From: Aquibium microcysteis
GTDB taxonomy: Bacteria; Pseudomonadota; Alphaproteobacteria; Rhizobiales; Rhizobiaceae
NCBI RefSeq assembly: GCF_014495845.1
Contig: NZ_CP061080.1
Location: 1 to 64,000 of the forward strand
DNA: 64,000 nt
Direction: 5' to 3'
The notes under the pieces were generated by a model. That model saw only the letters and a program-made list of their open reading frames with translations. It was not told the origin of the DNA and made no database searches. Position numbers and translations under genes: made by a program. Positions 34,399 to 44,721 of the stretch are shown here, piece by piece; the stretch's first letter is position 1, and the number at the start of each line of letters is the position of its first letter.

Positions 34399-35470
34399 CT
34401 GGAGGATTTGGCGGCGACCTTGACGACGGCCGCGACCGTGGAGCGGCGCCGACGAAGGGACGGCGCCGGCGCTCGGCGGCCTCGTCGTGCACCGGATCGC
34501 GGGGCGCGGCCGGCGAGGCATGGATCCCGGATACGTCGTCCTGCGCTGCGCTTGGACGCCGTTCCGCGATGACGAAGCCGAGGGGCGGTGACGGCCGCGG
34601 CGGTCGCGGACCCGATGGCGGCGGTCTGTCCTCCACCCCACGCAGTGGGGGCGGAGGTGGCGTCGCGAAGCGACGACGGAGGGGGGGCGCTGGAGGATTT
34701 GGCGGCGACGGTGACGAAGGGAGCGGCCGTGGAGCGGCGCCGGCGGAGGGACGGCGCCGGCGGTCGGCGGCGCGTGCCTCGTCGTGCACCGGATCGCGGG
34801 GCGCGGCGGGCGAGGCATGGATCCCGGATACGTCGTCCTGCGCTGCGCTTGGACGCCGTTCCGGGATGACGAAGGTGGAGGGGCGGTGACGGCGGCGGCG
34901 GTCGCGGACCCGACGGCGGCTGCCTGTCCTCCACCCCACGCAGTGGGGGCGGAGGTGGCGTCGCGAAACGACGACGGAGGGGGGGCGCGACGCTGGAGGA
35001 TGCGGCGACGACCGTCACGACGGCCGCGACCGTGGAGCGGCGCCGGCGAAGGGACGGCGCCGGCGGTCGGCGGCGCGTGCCTCGTCGCGCACCGGATCGC
35101 GGGGCGCGGCCGGCGAGGCATGGATCCCGGATACGTCGTCCTGCGCTGCGCTTGGACGCCGTTCCGGGATGACGAAGGAAAGGAGCGGCGCGAGGGTGGC
35201 GGTCTGTCCTCCACCCCACGAAGTGGGGGCGGAGGTGGCGTCGCGAAACGACGACGGAGGGGGGGCGCGACGCTGGAGGATTTGGCGGCGACCTTGACGA
35301 CGGCCGCGGCCGTGGAGCGGCGCCGGCGGAGGGACGGCGCCGACGGTCGGCGGCGCGTGCCTCGTCGTGCACCGGATCGGGGGGCGCGGCCGGCGAGGCA
35401 TGGATCCCGGATACGGCGTCCTGCGCTGCGCTCGGACGCCGTTCCGGGATGACGAAGGGGAGGGATGGCG
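34399..35470. repeat. tandem array of ~290-bp composite repeat units (about 3.7 copies)
   Basis: Units begin with CTGGAGGA at 34399, 34690, 34993 and 35273 (periods 291, 303, 280). Each carries a GGATCCCGGATACG...CCGGGATGACGAA palindromic element (starting 34522, 34819, 35122, 35402). The first three also carry a second element, CTGTCCTCCACCCCACGCAG and following (34626, 34924, 35203), in which the CCACCCCACG/AGTGGGGGCGGAGG parts form a hairpin. Copies differ by scattered substitutions and small indels. All reading frames through the array are low-complexity Arg/Gly/Pro and I call no gene in it. Confidence 0.9.
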
Positions 35471-35572
35471 CGTCGGTGGCGGCGGTCACGGATCCGACGG
35501 CTGCGGATCATCGCGAGGGTGGAGGCCTGCCTGGCCATGCCGGTCGTGCCGGCCGTGCCGGGCCGCGCGAGC

Positions 35573-35632
35573 TGCCGATCTCCCCCCTTGTGGGGGAGAT
35601 GCCGGCAGGCAGAGGGGGCGCGACGAAGCTGG
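35573..35632. repeat. rhizobial-type intergenic palindromic element
   Basis: ATCTCCCCC (35578-35586) pairs with GGGGGAGAT (35592-35600) and is followed by GCCGGCAGGCAGAGGGGG. This looks like the short intergenic mosaic elements common in Rhizobiales genomes; the assignment is from memory. It is a different sequence from the array units next to it. Confidence 0.6.
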
Positions 35633-35695
35633 GATGACGAAATGAACGGAGGCGTGCAGGGCCTGCGACGCCTGGCAAGGGAACCGGCCGCTCCG

Positions 35696-36913
35696 TCAGT
35701 CCGCCGAGCCGGTCCCGCGCCAGCCGTAGAGCCAGTCGAGGTCGGCGAGCGTGCGGTCGGGGCCGCGCAGGCGCAGAACGGCGTCGCGGCCGAGCGCGAT
35801 CGGGCCGGCGGCGTGCCAGACGAAGCGGTTGAAGGCGCCGCGGCGGACGACGCGCGCGACCCGCGGCTTGCGCTCGCGCTCGTAGCGCGAAAGTCCGGCA
35901 GGAAAGTCGTCGCGATGGCGGTGCAGCGTCTCGGCAAGCACGTCGGCGTCCTCGATCGCCATCGCCGCCCCCTGCGCCGCGAAGGGGGTCATGGCATGGG
36001 CGGCGTCGCCGATCAGGGCGATGCCGCGCGGGCTGGTCCAGGGGCCGCGCGGATCGACCGTGTGGAGCGGCCAGCGCGTCCAGGGACCCGCCTCGCCGAC
36101 GAGGCGGGCCAGCGCCGGCGCGCGCGACAGCGCGGCGGCGAGCTCGTCTTTCGCGGCAGGGACCGACCAGGATGGCGTGAGCGCCGCGCCGCGCGTCACC
36201 GCGACGAGATTGACCGCCTGGCCGGCACGGATCGGATAGGCCACGAGATGGAAGCGCCCGTGCAGTAAGGCCGTGACGACCGCACCCGACAGGACCGCAT
36301 CCGGCCGCCCGCCGGACGGGCCGCGCGGCAGCGTGGCGCGCCAGGCGGTGAGGCCCGAGAAGGCGCTGCGCGGCGGACCCTCGGTGCCGCGCATGGTCGA
36401 CCAGACGCCGTCGGCGGCGATCGCGAGGTCGCCCGCGGCCTCGATCACGGCGCCGGCATGGTCGATCGACAGCGTCACGCCGCGCGCGTGATAGGCGGCG
36501 TCGCGCACGGTGGCGCCGGTGACGAGCCGGATCGACGGCTCGCGCTGCACGCGGGCCACGAGCGCGGCCTGCAGGTCTGCGCGGTGCACCGTGAGGTAGG
36601 GAGCGCCCCATCGGGCAACGGCACCCGCACCGAGCGGCACGCGGGCGATCTCGCGCAGAGAACGCGCCCGCCGCAGCACGATCGCCTCGGGCTGGACCGC
36701 GGCGGCGCGCAGCCGCTCGACGACGCCGAGGCGGTCGAGGATGCGCGTCGCGTTGGGGGAAAGCTGCAGGCCCGCGCCCACCTCGTCGAGCACGCGGGCG
36801 CGCTCGAACAGATTGACGGAAAAGCCGCGCTCGGCCAGCGCCAGCGCCATGGTCAGCCCGGCGATGCCGGCGCCGACCACGAGGATCGGCCTGTCGGGAG
36901 ACACGGTCTTCAC
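35696..36913 (-). CDS. FAD-dependent aromatic-ring monooxygenase-like protein
   Basis: A 405-residue flavoprotein of the class A hydroxylase family (salicylate hydroxylase / 3-hydroxybenzoate 6-hydroxylase type). The Rossmann motif VVGAGIAGLTMALALAERG is at the N-terminus, a LQLSPNATRILDRLG segment follows, DLAIAADGVWS represents the DG motif, and the second FAD motif is IALIGDAAHAMTPFAAQGAA. The start codon is GTG at 36913. It lies 19 bases after the zinc-finger gene on the same strand. The substrate is unknown; some relatives are generic and annotated as salicylate hydroxylases without evidence. Confidence 0.85.
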   Translation of the reverse strand: MKTVSPDRPILVVGAGIAGLTMALALAERGFSVNLFERARVLDEVGAGLQLSPNATRILDRLGVVERLRAAAVQPEAIVLRRARSLREIARVPLGAGAVARWGAPYLTVHRADLQAALVARVQREPSIRLVTGATVRDAAYHARGVTLSIDHAGAVIEAAGDLAIAADGVWSTMRGTEGPPRSAFSGLTAWRATLPRGPSGGRPDAVLSGAVVTALLHGRFHLVAYPIRAGQAVNLVAVTRGAALTPSWSVPAAKDELAAALSRAPALARLVGEAGPWTRWPLHTVDPRGPWTSPRGIALIGDAAHAMTPFAAQGAAMAIEDADVLAETLHRHRDDFPAGLSRYERERKPRVARVVRRGAFNRFVWHAAGPIALGRDAVLRLRGPDRTLADLDWLYGWRGTGSAD

Positions 36914-36932
36914 GCGCGAAGACCGCGCGGGA

Positions 36933-37178
36933 TCAGGCGGCGCGCGTCAGGTAGACGCAGCCCGCGGGCCGGGTTTCGGACGCCTTCAGCGCGGAGTCGT
37001 AGCGGTAGAGGGTGGAGCAGTAGGGGCAGACCTTCTCGACGTCGTCGCCCATGTCGAGGAACACGTGCGGATGGTCGAACGGCTCGGTCGCCCCGACGCA
37101 CATGAACTCCTTCACCCCGATCGTCACCACCGGATGGCCGGCGTCGTTCTGGAAATGGGGGATCGTGTGTCCGGCCAT
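36933..37178 (-). CDS. CHCC-type zinc-finger protein (NDUFS6-like)
   Basis: An 81-residue protein of the zf-CHCC family, related to the C-terminal zinc domain of complex I subunit NDUFS6. Candidate zinc ligands are the Cys of EFMCVG, the His of DHPHVFLD, and the Cys pair of CPYCSTLYRYD. AGGAG precedes the ATG at 37178, which is preferred over the overlapping ATG six bases upstream because of spacing. It is divergent from ppk and heads a two-gene unit with the FAD monooxygenase. Confidence 0.9.
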   Translation of the reverse strand: MAGHTIPHFQNDAGHPVVTIGVKEFMCVGATEPFDHPHVFLDMGDDVEKVCPYCSTLYRYDSALKASETRPAGCVYLTRAA

Positions 37179-37342
37179 CGTCATCTCCTGGAGTGCATCG
37201 TGCGGGGTGGTGACGCCCGGCACGCATCTGTATCATAATCGGCGTGTTTGCAAGCCTGTGATATCCGGGCGTCATGCGCCGCGGGTATCGATCGCGGCTC
37301 CGCCGGACCCGCCGGCACCGCAGGAAGAGATCGAGCGAGACC

Positions 37343-39562
37343 GTGACCGAATTGGACAGCCCAGCCGCCGAACGCAACGAGTTCCGCAAGGACCTGCCGC
37401 CCGGCCCGGATCTGGCCGAGGGCAGTCCGGAGCGCTTCGTCAATCGCGAGTTCTCGTGGCTGCAGTTCAACCGCCGCGTGCTGGAGGAATCGCAGAACCC
37501 GAACCATCCGCTGCTGGAGCGCGTGCGCTTCCTGTCGATCTCGGCTGCCAATCTGGACGAGTTCTTCATGGTCCGCGTCGCCGGCCTGGCCGGCCAGGTC
37601 CGCGAGAACATCGCCACGCTGAGCGCCGACGGACGCACGCCCGAACAGCAGCTGGAACAGCTGCTCCTCAAGGTGGCGCGCCTCCAGGCCGACCAGCAGG
37701 AGAGCTTCTCGGCCCTGCAGACCCTGCTCGAGCCGGAAGGCATCCAGATCGTGCGGCCGGACGCCCTGACGCCGGCGGAAACGCGCTGGCTGGAGCAGCA
37801 TTTCGACGCGGAGATCTATCCCGTCATGACGCCGCTCTCGATCGACCCGGCGCATCCCTTTCCGTTCATCCCAAACCTCGGCTTCTCGATCGCGCTCGAC
37901 CTGCGCAACCTGCGCGACGGCTACCGCATGACCGCGCTCCTGCGCCTGCCGGTGGCGCTGAAACGCTTCATCCGCCTGCCGGACGGCGAGCGGGCGGTGC
38001 GCTTCGTGGCGCTGGAGGACGCCGTCGGCCTGTTCGTCGACAAGCTCTTCCCGGGCCACGAGGTCATGGGCATGGGCACCTTCCGCATCATCCGCGACAG
38101 CGACATCGAGGTGGAGGAGGAGGCCGAGGATCTCGTCCGCTTCTTCGAGACCGCGCTGAAGCGCCGCCGCCGCGGCTCGGTGATCCGCATCGAGTTCGAC
38201 CGCGACATCCCCGAGGCGCTGCGCAGTTTCGTCGCCACGGAACTCGGCGTCGCGTCGTCGCGCATCAGCCTGCTCAACAAGCCGCTGGCGCTGAACCAGA
38301 TTTCCGAGATCGTGGGCGTGCAGCGCGACGACCTGAAGTTCAAGCCCTACAATCCGCGCTTTCCCGAGCGCATCCGCGAGCATGGCGGCGACTGCTTCGC
38401 CTCGATCCGCGAGAAGGACATCCTCGTCCACCACCCCTACGAATCCTTCGACGTCGTGGTGCAGTTCCTGCGGCAGGCGGCCGCCGACCCGGAGGTGGTG
38501 GCCATCAAGCAGACGCTCTACCGCACCTCCAACGACAGCCCGATCGTGCGCGCCCTGATCGACGCGGCCGAGAGCGGCAAGTCGGTCACCGCGCTGGTGG
38601 AGCTGAAGGCCCGCTTCGACGAGGAGGCCAACATCCGCTGGGCGCGCGATCTCGAACGCGCCGGCGTCCAGGTGGTGTTCGGCTTCCTGGAGCTGAAGAC
38701 CCACGCCAAGCTGTCGCTGGTGGTGCGCCGCGAGGAGATGAAGCTGCGCAGCTACGTCCATGTCGGCACCGGCAACTACCACCCGATCACCGCGCGCATC
38801 TACACCGACCTGTCCTATTTCACGGTCGATCCGGCGATCGCGCAGGATGTCGCCCGCATCTTCAACTTCATCACCGGCTATGCCGAGCCCGCCGAGGAGA
38901 TGCGCATCGCCGTGTCGCCCTTCACGCTGCGCCAGCGCATCCTCACCCACATCGCCGACGAGATGGCGCATGCCAAGGCCGGCCGGCCGGGGCAGATCTG
39001 GATGAAGATGAATTCGCTGGTCGACCCCCAGGTGATCGACGCGCTCTACGAGGCGGGGCGGGCAGGCGTGGAGATCGACCTCGTCATCCGCGGCATCTGC
39101 TGCCTGCGGCCGCAGGTGCCGGGCCTTTCCGACAACATCCGCGTCAAGTCGATCATCGGCCGCTTCCTGGAGCACAGCCGCATCTTCTGCTTCGGCAACG
39201 GCCACGGCCTGCCGTCGGACGAGGCGCTGGTCTACATCGGCTCGGCAGACATGATGCCGCGCAATCTCGACCGCCGCGTCGAGACGCTGGTGCCGCTGAT
39301 CAACCGGACCGTGCACGAGCAGGTGCTGGGCCAGATCATGATCGGAAACATCATGGACAACCAGCAAAGTTTCGAAGTACTGCCCGACGGCACGTCCCGC
39401 CGGATCGTTCCGGACGAGGGCGAGGAACCATTCAACGCGCAGGAGTATTTCATGACGAATCCCAGCCTGTCGGGCCGCGGAATGGCGTTGAAATCCAGTG
39501 CGCCGAAACGCATCGTGCGGCAGGCGCGCCGCAAGAAGGGCAAGGCGACCACCGCCGCATGA
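37343..39562 (+). CDS. ppk: polyphosphate kinase 1
   Basis: A 739-residue Ppk1, which reversibly polymerises the ATP gamma-phosphate into polyphosphate. The N-terminal domain starts [19 protein letters not shown]; the catalytic domain includes [33 protein letters not shown] (autophosphorylated His region) and [19 protein letters not shown], and the C-terminus has [18 protein letters not shown] favour the GTG at 37343 because the extension to the ATG at 37274 is an Arg-rich run unlike Ppk1 N-termini. Its stop overlaps the ppx start by four bases, so synthesis and breakdown of polyphosphate are co-expressed. Confidence 0.96.
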   Translation: MTELDSPAAERNEFRKDLPPGPDLAEGSPERFVNREFSWLQFNRRVLEESQNPNHPLLERVRFLSISAANLDEFFMVRVAGLAGQVRENIATLSADGRTPEQQLEQLLLKVARLQADQQESFSALQTLLEPEGIQIVRPDALTPAETRWLEQHFDAEIYPVMTPLSIDPAHPFPFIPNLGFSIALDLRNLRDGYRMTALLRLPVALKRFIRLPDGERAVRFVALEDAVGLFVDKLFPGHEVMGMGTFRIIRDSDIEVEEEAEDLVRFFETALKRRRRGSVIRIEFDRDIPEALRSFVATELGVASSRISLLNKPLALNQISEIVGVQRDDLKFKPYNPRFPERIREHGGDCFASIREKDILVHHPYESFDVVVQFLRQAAADPEVVAIKQTLYRTSNDSPIVRALIDAAESGKSVTALVELKARFDEEANIRWARDLERAGVQVVFGFLELKTHAKLSLVVRREEMKLRSYVHVGTGNYHPITARIYTDLSYFTVDPAIAQDVARIFNFITGYAEPAEEMRIAVSPFTLRQRILTHIADEMAHAKAGRPGQIWMKMNSLVDPQVIDALYEAGRAGVEIDLVIRGICCLRPQVPGLSDNIRVKSIIGRFLEHSRIFCFGNGHGLPSDEALVYIGSADMMPRNLDRRVETLVPLINRTVHEQVLGQIMIGNIMDNQQSFEVLPDGTSRRIVPDEGEEPFNAQEYFMTNPSLSGRGMALKSSAPKRIVRQARRKKGKATTAA

Positions 39563-41073
39563 TCGCGAATTCCCAGGGGCGCCTGCAGAACCGCCAGCCC
39601 ATCTCCATCATCGACATCGGCTCGAACTCGGTTCGTCTTGTCGTCTACGAGGGCATCGCGCGCGCGCCCACGGTGCTGTTCAATGAGAAGATGCTGGCGG
39701 GCCTGGGCAAGGGCCTCGTTTCGACGGGACGGCTCGACCCCGACGCGGTGCGCCGGTCGATGGAGGAATTCCGCCGCTTCCGCGCCCTGTCGGAGCAGGC
39801 GGGCTCGACCGAGCTGCACGTCATCGCCACCGCTGCGGCGCGCGAGGCGGACAACGGCGCCGACTTCATCCAGCGCGCCGAGGAGGTGCTGGGCACCGAG
39901 ATCCGCGTGCTGTCCGGCCGCGAGGAGGCCTATTACTCGGCGCTCGGCGTGATTTCCGGCTTCCACCCCGCCGACGGCATCGTCGGCGACCTCGGCGGCG
40001 GCAGCCTGGAACTGGTCGACGTGCGCGGCGAGGCGATCGGCGACGGCATCACGCTGCCGCTGGGCGGGCTGAGGCTGCAGGACATGTCGAAGGGATCTAT
40101 CCTGGCGGCAGGGCGCATCGCCCGCAGCGAACTCGCCCGCGCCGACCTGCTGAAGCAGGGCGAGGGCCGCAACTTCTACTGCGTCGGCGGCACCTGGCGC
40201 AACCTCGCACGGCTGCACATGCATGCCACCGGCTACCCGCTGCACGTCATGCACCACTACCAGATGGACGTGGCGGCCTCGTCCGCCTTCCTGAAGCGCG
40301 TCGCCCGCGGCGACATCGACAAGATGAAGGGCATCGAGCGGGTCTCGAAGAACCGGCGCGGCCTGCTCGCCTACGGCGCCACCGTGCTCAACCACATCAC
40401 GGCGGTGATGAAGCCAAAAAGCATCGTCATCTCCGCCCTCGGCGTGCGCGAAGGCTATCTCTACTCGCTGCTGCCGGACGACGAGAAGCCGACGGACCCG
40501 CTGATCTCGTCGTCGGAGGAACTGGCGCTGCTGCGCGCCCGCTCGGTGCGGCACGCGCACGAACTCGCCGACTGGACGGGCGCCGCCTTCGCCGCCTTCG
40601 GCGTCGACGAGACCGAGGACGAGGCACGCTACCGCCGCGCCGCCTGCCTGCTCGCGGACATCGGCTGGCGCGCCCATCCCGACTATCGCGGCACCCAGTC
40701 GCTCAACATCATCGCACACGGCGCCTTCATCGGCGTCGACCATCCCGGCCGGGCCTATATCGCGCTCGCCAACCTGTTCCGCCACGAGGGCCTGTTCGAC
40801 GAGGCCGCCGCGCCGCAGATCCGGGCGCTGGCCACGCCGCGATACCTGGAACGCGCGCGCCTGCTCGGCGGCATCCTGCGCGTCGTCTACCTGTTCTCGG
40901 CCTCGATGCCGGGCGTGATCCCGCAGCTGCGCTGGGAGGAAAACGATCGCGGCGGCCTGACGCTGGTGATTCCGAAGTCGCATGCAGGGCTGATGGGCGA
41001 GCGGCCCGACGGCCGCCTGCAGCAGCTCGCCCGCATCACCGGCAAGCTGCTCGACATGCGCGCGGAGGGATAG
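39559..41073 (+). CDS. ppx: exopolyphosphatase (Ppx/GppA family)
   Basis: A 504-residue Ppx/GppA phosphatase that releases phosphate from polyphosphate ends. The ASKHA-fold phosphate loops are [17 protein letters not shown] and [29 protein letters not shown] and the C-terminal helical domain ([20 protein letters not shown]) are typical. It begins within the ppk stop (ATGA). The ppk-ppx order is standard in Alphaproteobacteria. Confidence 0.95.
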   Translation: MIANSQGRLQNRQPISIIDIGSNSVRLVVYEGIARAPTVLFNEKMLAGLGKGLVSTGRLDPDAVRRSMEEFRRFRALSEQAGSTELHVIATAAAREADNGADFIQRAEEVLGTEIRVLSGREEAYYSALGVISGFHPADGIVGDLGGGSLELVDVRGEAIGDGITLPLGGLRLQDMSKGSILAAGRIARSELARADLLKQGEGRNFYCVGGTWRNLARLHMHATGYPLHVMHHYQMDVAASSAFLKRVARGDIDKMKGIERVSKNRRGLLAYGATVLNHITAVMKPKSIVISALGVREGYLYSLLPDDEKPTDPLISSSEELALLRARSVRHAHELADWTGAAFAAFGVDETEDEARYRRAACLLADIGWRAHPDYRGTQSLNIIAHGAFIGVDHPGRAYIALANLFRHEGLFDEAAAPQIRALATPRYLERARLLGGILRVVYLFSASMPGVIPQLRWEENDRGGLTLVIPKSHAGLMGERPDGRLQQLARITGKLLDMRAEG

Positions 41074-41124
41074 CGGGCCGCGCCTGCCCGCCTCGGCGGC
41101 GTCGCGGGGACCGTGCCGGGCCTT

Positions 41125-42276
41125 TCAGATCTCGAAGACCGAGACCTTGCGCCGGTCGAACTTGAGCGCCAGCCGGCCCTGGACGAGCATCAGCGCCTTT
41201 TCGCCGAAGACCTCGCGCCGCCAGCCCTGCAGGGCGGGCACGCTGGCCTTCTCGCCCTCGGCGGCGATCCGCTCGATGTCGTCGCTGGAGGCCAGCATCT
41301 TGGCCGCGACGTTCTGTTCGTCCGACACCAGCTTGAGCAGCACCTTGAGGAGCTCTGCCGCCGCTGCGGAACCTTCCGGCGAATGCAGCTGCTGGGGCAG
41401 GCGGGGCATCTGGTCCTTCGGAATGGCAAGGGCGGCGTTGACGGCGGCGATGAGGCCCGTCGCCTGACCCGAGCGCTCCCAGCCCTTGGGGATGGTGCGC
41501 AGGCGGGCGAGCGCCGCGGCGTCGCGCGGCTGCTGCTGGGCGACTTCGTAGATGGCGTCGTCCTTGATGACGCGGCCGCGCGGCACGTTGCGCTCGCGCG
41601 CCTCGAACTCGCGCCAGGTCGCCACCGCCTGCAGTACCGCCAGTTCCTGCGGCTTGCGCATGCGCATCTTCAGGCGCTTCCAGGCGTCTTCGGGATGCGG
41701 GTCGTAGGTGCGCCGGGCGGTGAGGATCTCCATCTCCTCGGTCAGCCAGTCGGCCCGGCCTTCCTCGTCGATCTGGGCCTTCAGCTTCGCGTAGACGTCG
41801 ATGAGGTGGGTGACGTCCGCCAGCGCATAGGCGAGCTGCTTGTCGGTGAGCGGCCGCTGGCGCCAGTCGGTGAAGCGCGACGACTTGTCGATCTGGCCGC
41901 CGCTCAGCTTCTGCACCAGCTGCTCGTAGGAGACGCTGTCGCCGAAACCGCAGACCATGGCCGCCACCTGCGTGTCGAACACCGGATGCGGAATCAGCTG
42001 GCCGCGGTTGAAGATGATCTCGATGTCCTGGCGCGCGGCATGGAAGACCTTGGTGACCGCCTCGTTGGCCATCAGGTCGAAGAAGGGGCCGAGATCCATG
42101 CCCGGCGCCAGCGGATCGACCAGCGCGGTGACGCCCGGCGCGGCCATCTGGATGAGGCACAGTTCCGGCCAGAACGTCGTCTCGCGGATGAACTCCGTGT
42201 CGACGGTGACGAAGTCGGACTTGGACAGTTCGGAGACGACGGCGGCGAGCTCGTCGGGGGTCGTGATCAGGTGCAT
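41125..42276 (-). CDS. rnd: ribonuclease D
   Basis: A 383-residue 3'-5' exoribonuclease involved in stable RNA maturation. The DEDDy residues are visible: Asp and Glu in FVTVDTEFIRE, Asp in VFHAARQDIEIIF, and Tyr/Asp in LAYALADVTHLIDVY. The exonuclease domain covers residues 1-170, and HRDC-type helical domains follow (RKPQELAVLQAVATWREFEA). It converges on ppx, and in some Rhizobiales lies near aspS, as here within 4 kb. Confidence 0.95.
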   Translation of the reverse strand: MHLITTPDELAAVVSELSKSDFVTVDTEFIRETTFWPELCLIQMAAPGVTALVDPLAPGMDLGPFFDLMANEAVTKVFHAARQDIEIIFNRGQLIPHPVFDTQVAAMVCGFGDSVSYEQLVQKLSGGQIDKSSRFTDWRQRPLTDKQLAYALADVTHLIDVYAKLKAQIDEEGRADWLTEEMEILTARRTYDPHPEDAWKRLKMRMRKPQELAVLQAVATWREFEARERNVPRGRVIKDDAIYEVAQQQPRDAAALARLRTIPKGWERSGQATGLIAAVNAALAIPKDQMPRLPQQLHSPEGSAAAAELLKVLLKLVSDEQNVAAKMLASSDDIERIAAEGEKASVPALQGWRREVFGEKALMLVQGRLALKFDRRKVSVFEI

Positions 42277-42384
42277 GCGGTTTCTTTACGGGATTCGCGG
42301 CGCGGAGTCTTCACCGCGTCGGAGTGACACGATCGCCCCCCGCAGGTTCCAGCGATCAGGGCGTGCAACCCAAGGTTTTTTGTA

Positions 42385-42411
42385 TTGAAGAAATAAATCT
42401 CTGGTTATACT
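42385..42411 (+). promoter_or_regulatory. putative promoter for the lipoprotein gene
   Basis: TTGAAG (42385-42390) and TATACT (42406-42411) with a 15-base spacer lie in an AT-rich pocket about 40 bases before the 42454 start codon. The -10 box is strong; the spacing is short. Confidence 0.4.
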
Positions 42412-42453
42412 ATCCGGTCGTGGTTGGGGAGAAGACAGGGGGGAACATACGTC

Positions 42454-43191
42454 ATGCGCAGACTGGCGCTTCTTGCGCCGCTGCTTTGCAGCGGTTGTAT
42501 ATCCACGATCGCAGATGCCGACCTCGAGAAGATCAAGCCGTCCGAGGTCAAGGAGATCGTCCACTGCGAGATCGCGACGGCTCTGGCCACGGCCAAGGTG
42601 CAGTATCCGGCCCTGAAGGACTACGCCGCCAAATACAGCATCAAGCTCAATCGCGAGAAGCAGGCGGGCGCGGGTCTGACGGCGCTGAACTGGATCATCC
42701 CGTCGAGCAACCAGTCGCTTGCGCTGGGGGCAGGGGCGGCGGTGCGCGACCGGGGTCTGGAGACGACGTTGCTGGAAGGGCGGGTATCGAAGGACGGAGA
42801 GGACACGGCCTGGTGCGTAGACCATCCGGTGAAGCCCTTCCGCGGCGCCTTGAAGGCGCAGGACTGGTTCGCGGAGTCGCTGAGCCCGAACCTGAAGCCC
42901 GGCGATTTCGGTCGCACAATCGAGTTCGCCGTCACATATGACGGTAACCTGAGGCCGGCGATCGGGATCACGAACCTGAGCGCGTCCGGCGGGTTCGATG
43001 CACGCAGGATCAAGACCAACACCCTCGTCGTCGCGTTCTACGAGGTGCGACCCACTCCCCCGACGGAGGTGATCATCGTCGGAGGCGGCACGGGCGGCGA
43101 AGCGAAGCCGAAGGGGGCCGTGGCCGAACCGGCGGCAGCAGGCAACCGGATCCTCGATATCCTGCTGAACGACCTGAATACCGATCGGTAG
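42454..43191 (+). CDS. putative lipoprotein of unknown function
   Basis: A 245-residue protein starting MRRLALLAPLLCSGC, a short signal sequence ending in a plausible though atypical lipobox (Cys at -3). Mature parts include SEVKEIVHCEIATAL, a helix-rich segment, and a beta-rich half with RTIEFAVTYDGNLRPAIGIT. The C-terminus is Gly/Ala/Pro-rich. I recognise no family. GGGGGGAA before the ATG at 42454 supports this start; the frame is also open from a TTG at 42424. It is divergent from rnd and has its own AT-rich promoter pocket. Confidence 0.6.
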   Translation: MRRLALLAPLLCSGCISTIADADLEKIKPSEVKEIVHCEIATALATAKVQYPALKDYAAKYSIKLNREKQAGAGLTALNWIIPSSNQSLALGAGAAVRDRGLETTLLEGRVSKDGEDTAWCVDHPVKPFRGALKAQDWFAESLSPNLKPGDFGRTIEFAVTYDGNLRPAIGITNLSASGGFDARRIKTNTLVVAFYEVRPTPPTEVIIVGGGTGGEAKPKGAVAEPAAAGNRILDILLNDLNTDR

Positions 43192-43449
43192 CGCGGCTGG
43201 GCCGGGGCGGGCGGGCGGACCGCCGCGGCCCGCCCTCGTCGCATTCCCCCTCGACATCGAGGTTGCGTTCGATGGTGCAGTGCCGGTCGGAAGCATCATC
43301 GATCGGGCGTCGCCGTGCCGGTCTTTGCACGGCATGCAGGATCGCCAACACGCCGCTGCCTTTGCCGGAAGAGTCCGAGGGCCATCCGGAATATCAGCTT
43401 CCCGGCATCGGCAAGGCGCGAGCGGCCGACGTGCCCTGCTGACCGCGGC

Positions 43450-44721
43450 TCAGTCCGCAGGCGTGGACGGCCCCCTGTCTGCGCCGCGATCCGCGTCCCT
43501 GTCGCCGCTGCGTCTGGCCAGCCGGGCGAAGAGGGTCGACGTGCGCAGCAGCGCCGTGAAGCGGCCGCGCCGCTCGGGCGGGACGCCGCCGCGCGCGCCC
43601 ATGCGGTAGAGGATGAAGCCGATGAACACGGAATAGACGCAGGCGTTGAAGACGAACAGGAAGTTCGGCCCGAAGAGTTGCATGACGGTGGAAGCGGCGA
43701 AGGGCCCGCCGATGGCGCCGAAGGAATAGAACAGCATCAGCGCGGCGTTCACCTGCACGAACTCGCCCTTGCCCGCCCGGTCGTTGGCATGGGCCGCCGA
43801 CAGCGAGTAGAGCGGCATGGCGAAGGAGCCGAACACGAAGACGAGGACGAAGTTGGTGGCCGGATGGGTGCCGCCGGCCAGCGCCAGCGCCAGCGCGGCC
43901 GCCAGCGCGCAGCACGTGGTCGTCAGGAGCACGAGGCGACGGTCCCAGCGGTCCGACAGATGGCCGAGCGGATACTGCATGACGGCCCCGCCGATGATGC
44001 CGACGCTGACGAAGACGACGACGTCGGCCACCGACATGCCGATCGCCTCCGCATAGACCGGCGACAGCGTGCGGAAGGCGCTGTTGGTGACGCCGATGGC
44101 GATGCAGCCGATGGCGCCGAGCGGCGAGATGCGCCAGACGCGCGCCAGATCGAGCTTGACGTCCTCGGGCGGCGCGGGGTTCGACCGGTCGCCGAGCGAC
44201 ACCGGCACCAGCGACAGCGTGATCATGATCGACATGACGGCGAAGATCGCGAAACCGTCGGCGCCGATCGCCGGTATCAGGAACTGCGCGCCGGTCACCG
44301 AGCCGATGTCGACGATGCGGTAGAGCGCCAGTATGCGGGCCCGGCTTTCGTTGGCCGCGCCGGAGTTCAGCCAGGCCTCGATGATGGTGAACAGGCCCGC
44401 GAAGCAGAAGCCCGACAGGAAGCGGATGGCCGACCAGACGAGCGGGTCGATCATCAGCACCATCAGCAGCGTGCCGGCCGAGGCGATGGCGGCGAGCGCC
44501 GAGAAGGCCCGCACGTGCCCCACCGCCTTCATCATGCGCGAGATCGCCAGGCAGCCGACGAGGAAGCCGCAGAAATAGGCCGTGCCCATGAGGCCGATGG
44601 TCGACGGCGCGAACCCCTCCTGCGCGCCGCGCAGCGCGATCAGCGTGCCCTGCAGCCCGTTGCCGCCGAGCAGGATGCCGGCGGCGAGGAGGAGCGGGAT
44701 CAGCGGCCGGATGGAGGACAT
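43450..44721 (-). CDS. MFS transporter (YcaD-like)
   Basis: A 423-residue major facilitator with 12 predicted spans. The pattern ILLGGNGLQGTLIALRG, GTAYFCGFLVGCLAISRMMK, and YPLGHLSDRWDRRLVL resembles the YcaD group of uncharacterised transporters. The hydrophilic C-terminus (about 50 residues) is Arg/Asp-rich. The start at 44721 removes a non-hydrophobic N-terminal extension to 44787; no good ribosome binding site is visible. It stands alone, convergent with the lipoprotein gene. Confidence 0.8.
   Translation of the reverse strand: MSSIRPLIPLLLAAGILLGGNGLQGTLIALRGAQEGFAPSTIGLMGTAYFCGFLVGCLAISRMMKAVGHVRAFSALAAIASAGTLLMVLMIDPLVWSAIRFLSGFCFAGLFTIIEAWLNSGAANESRARILALYRIVDIGSVTGAQFLIPAIGADGFAIFAVMSIMITLSLVPVSLGDRSNPAPPEDVKLDLARVWRISPLGAIGCIAIGVTNSAFRTLSPVYAEAIGMSVADVVVFVSVGIIGGAVMQYPLGHLSDRWDRRLVLLTTTCCALAAALALALAGGTHPATNFVLVFVFGSFAMPLYSLSAAHANDRAGKGEFVQVNAALMLFYSFGAIGGPFAASTVMQLFGPNFLFVFNACVYSVFIGFILYRMGARGGVPPERRGRFTALLRTSTLFARLARRSGDRDADRGADRGPSTPAD

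Noticed and set aside
34399..35470. The tandem array considered as a CRISPR.
   Set aside because: Units are ~290 bp, with no short identical repeats separated by unique spacers and no cas genes in the window.
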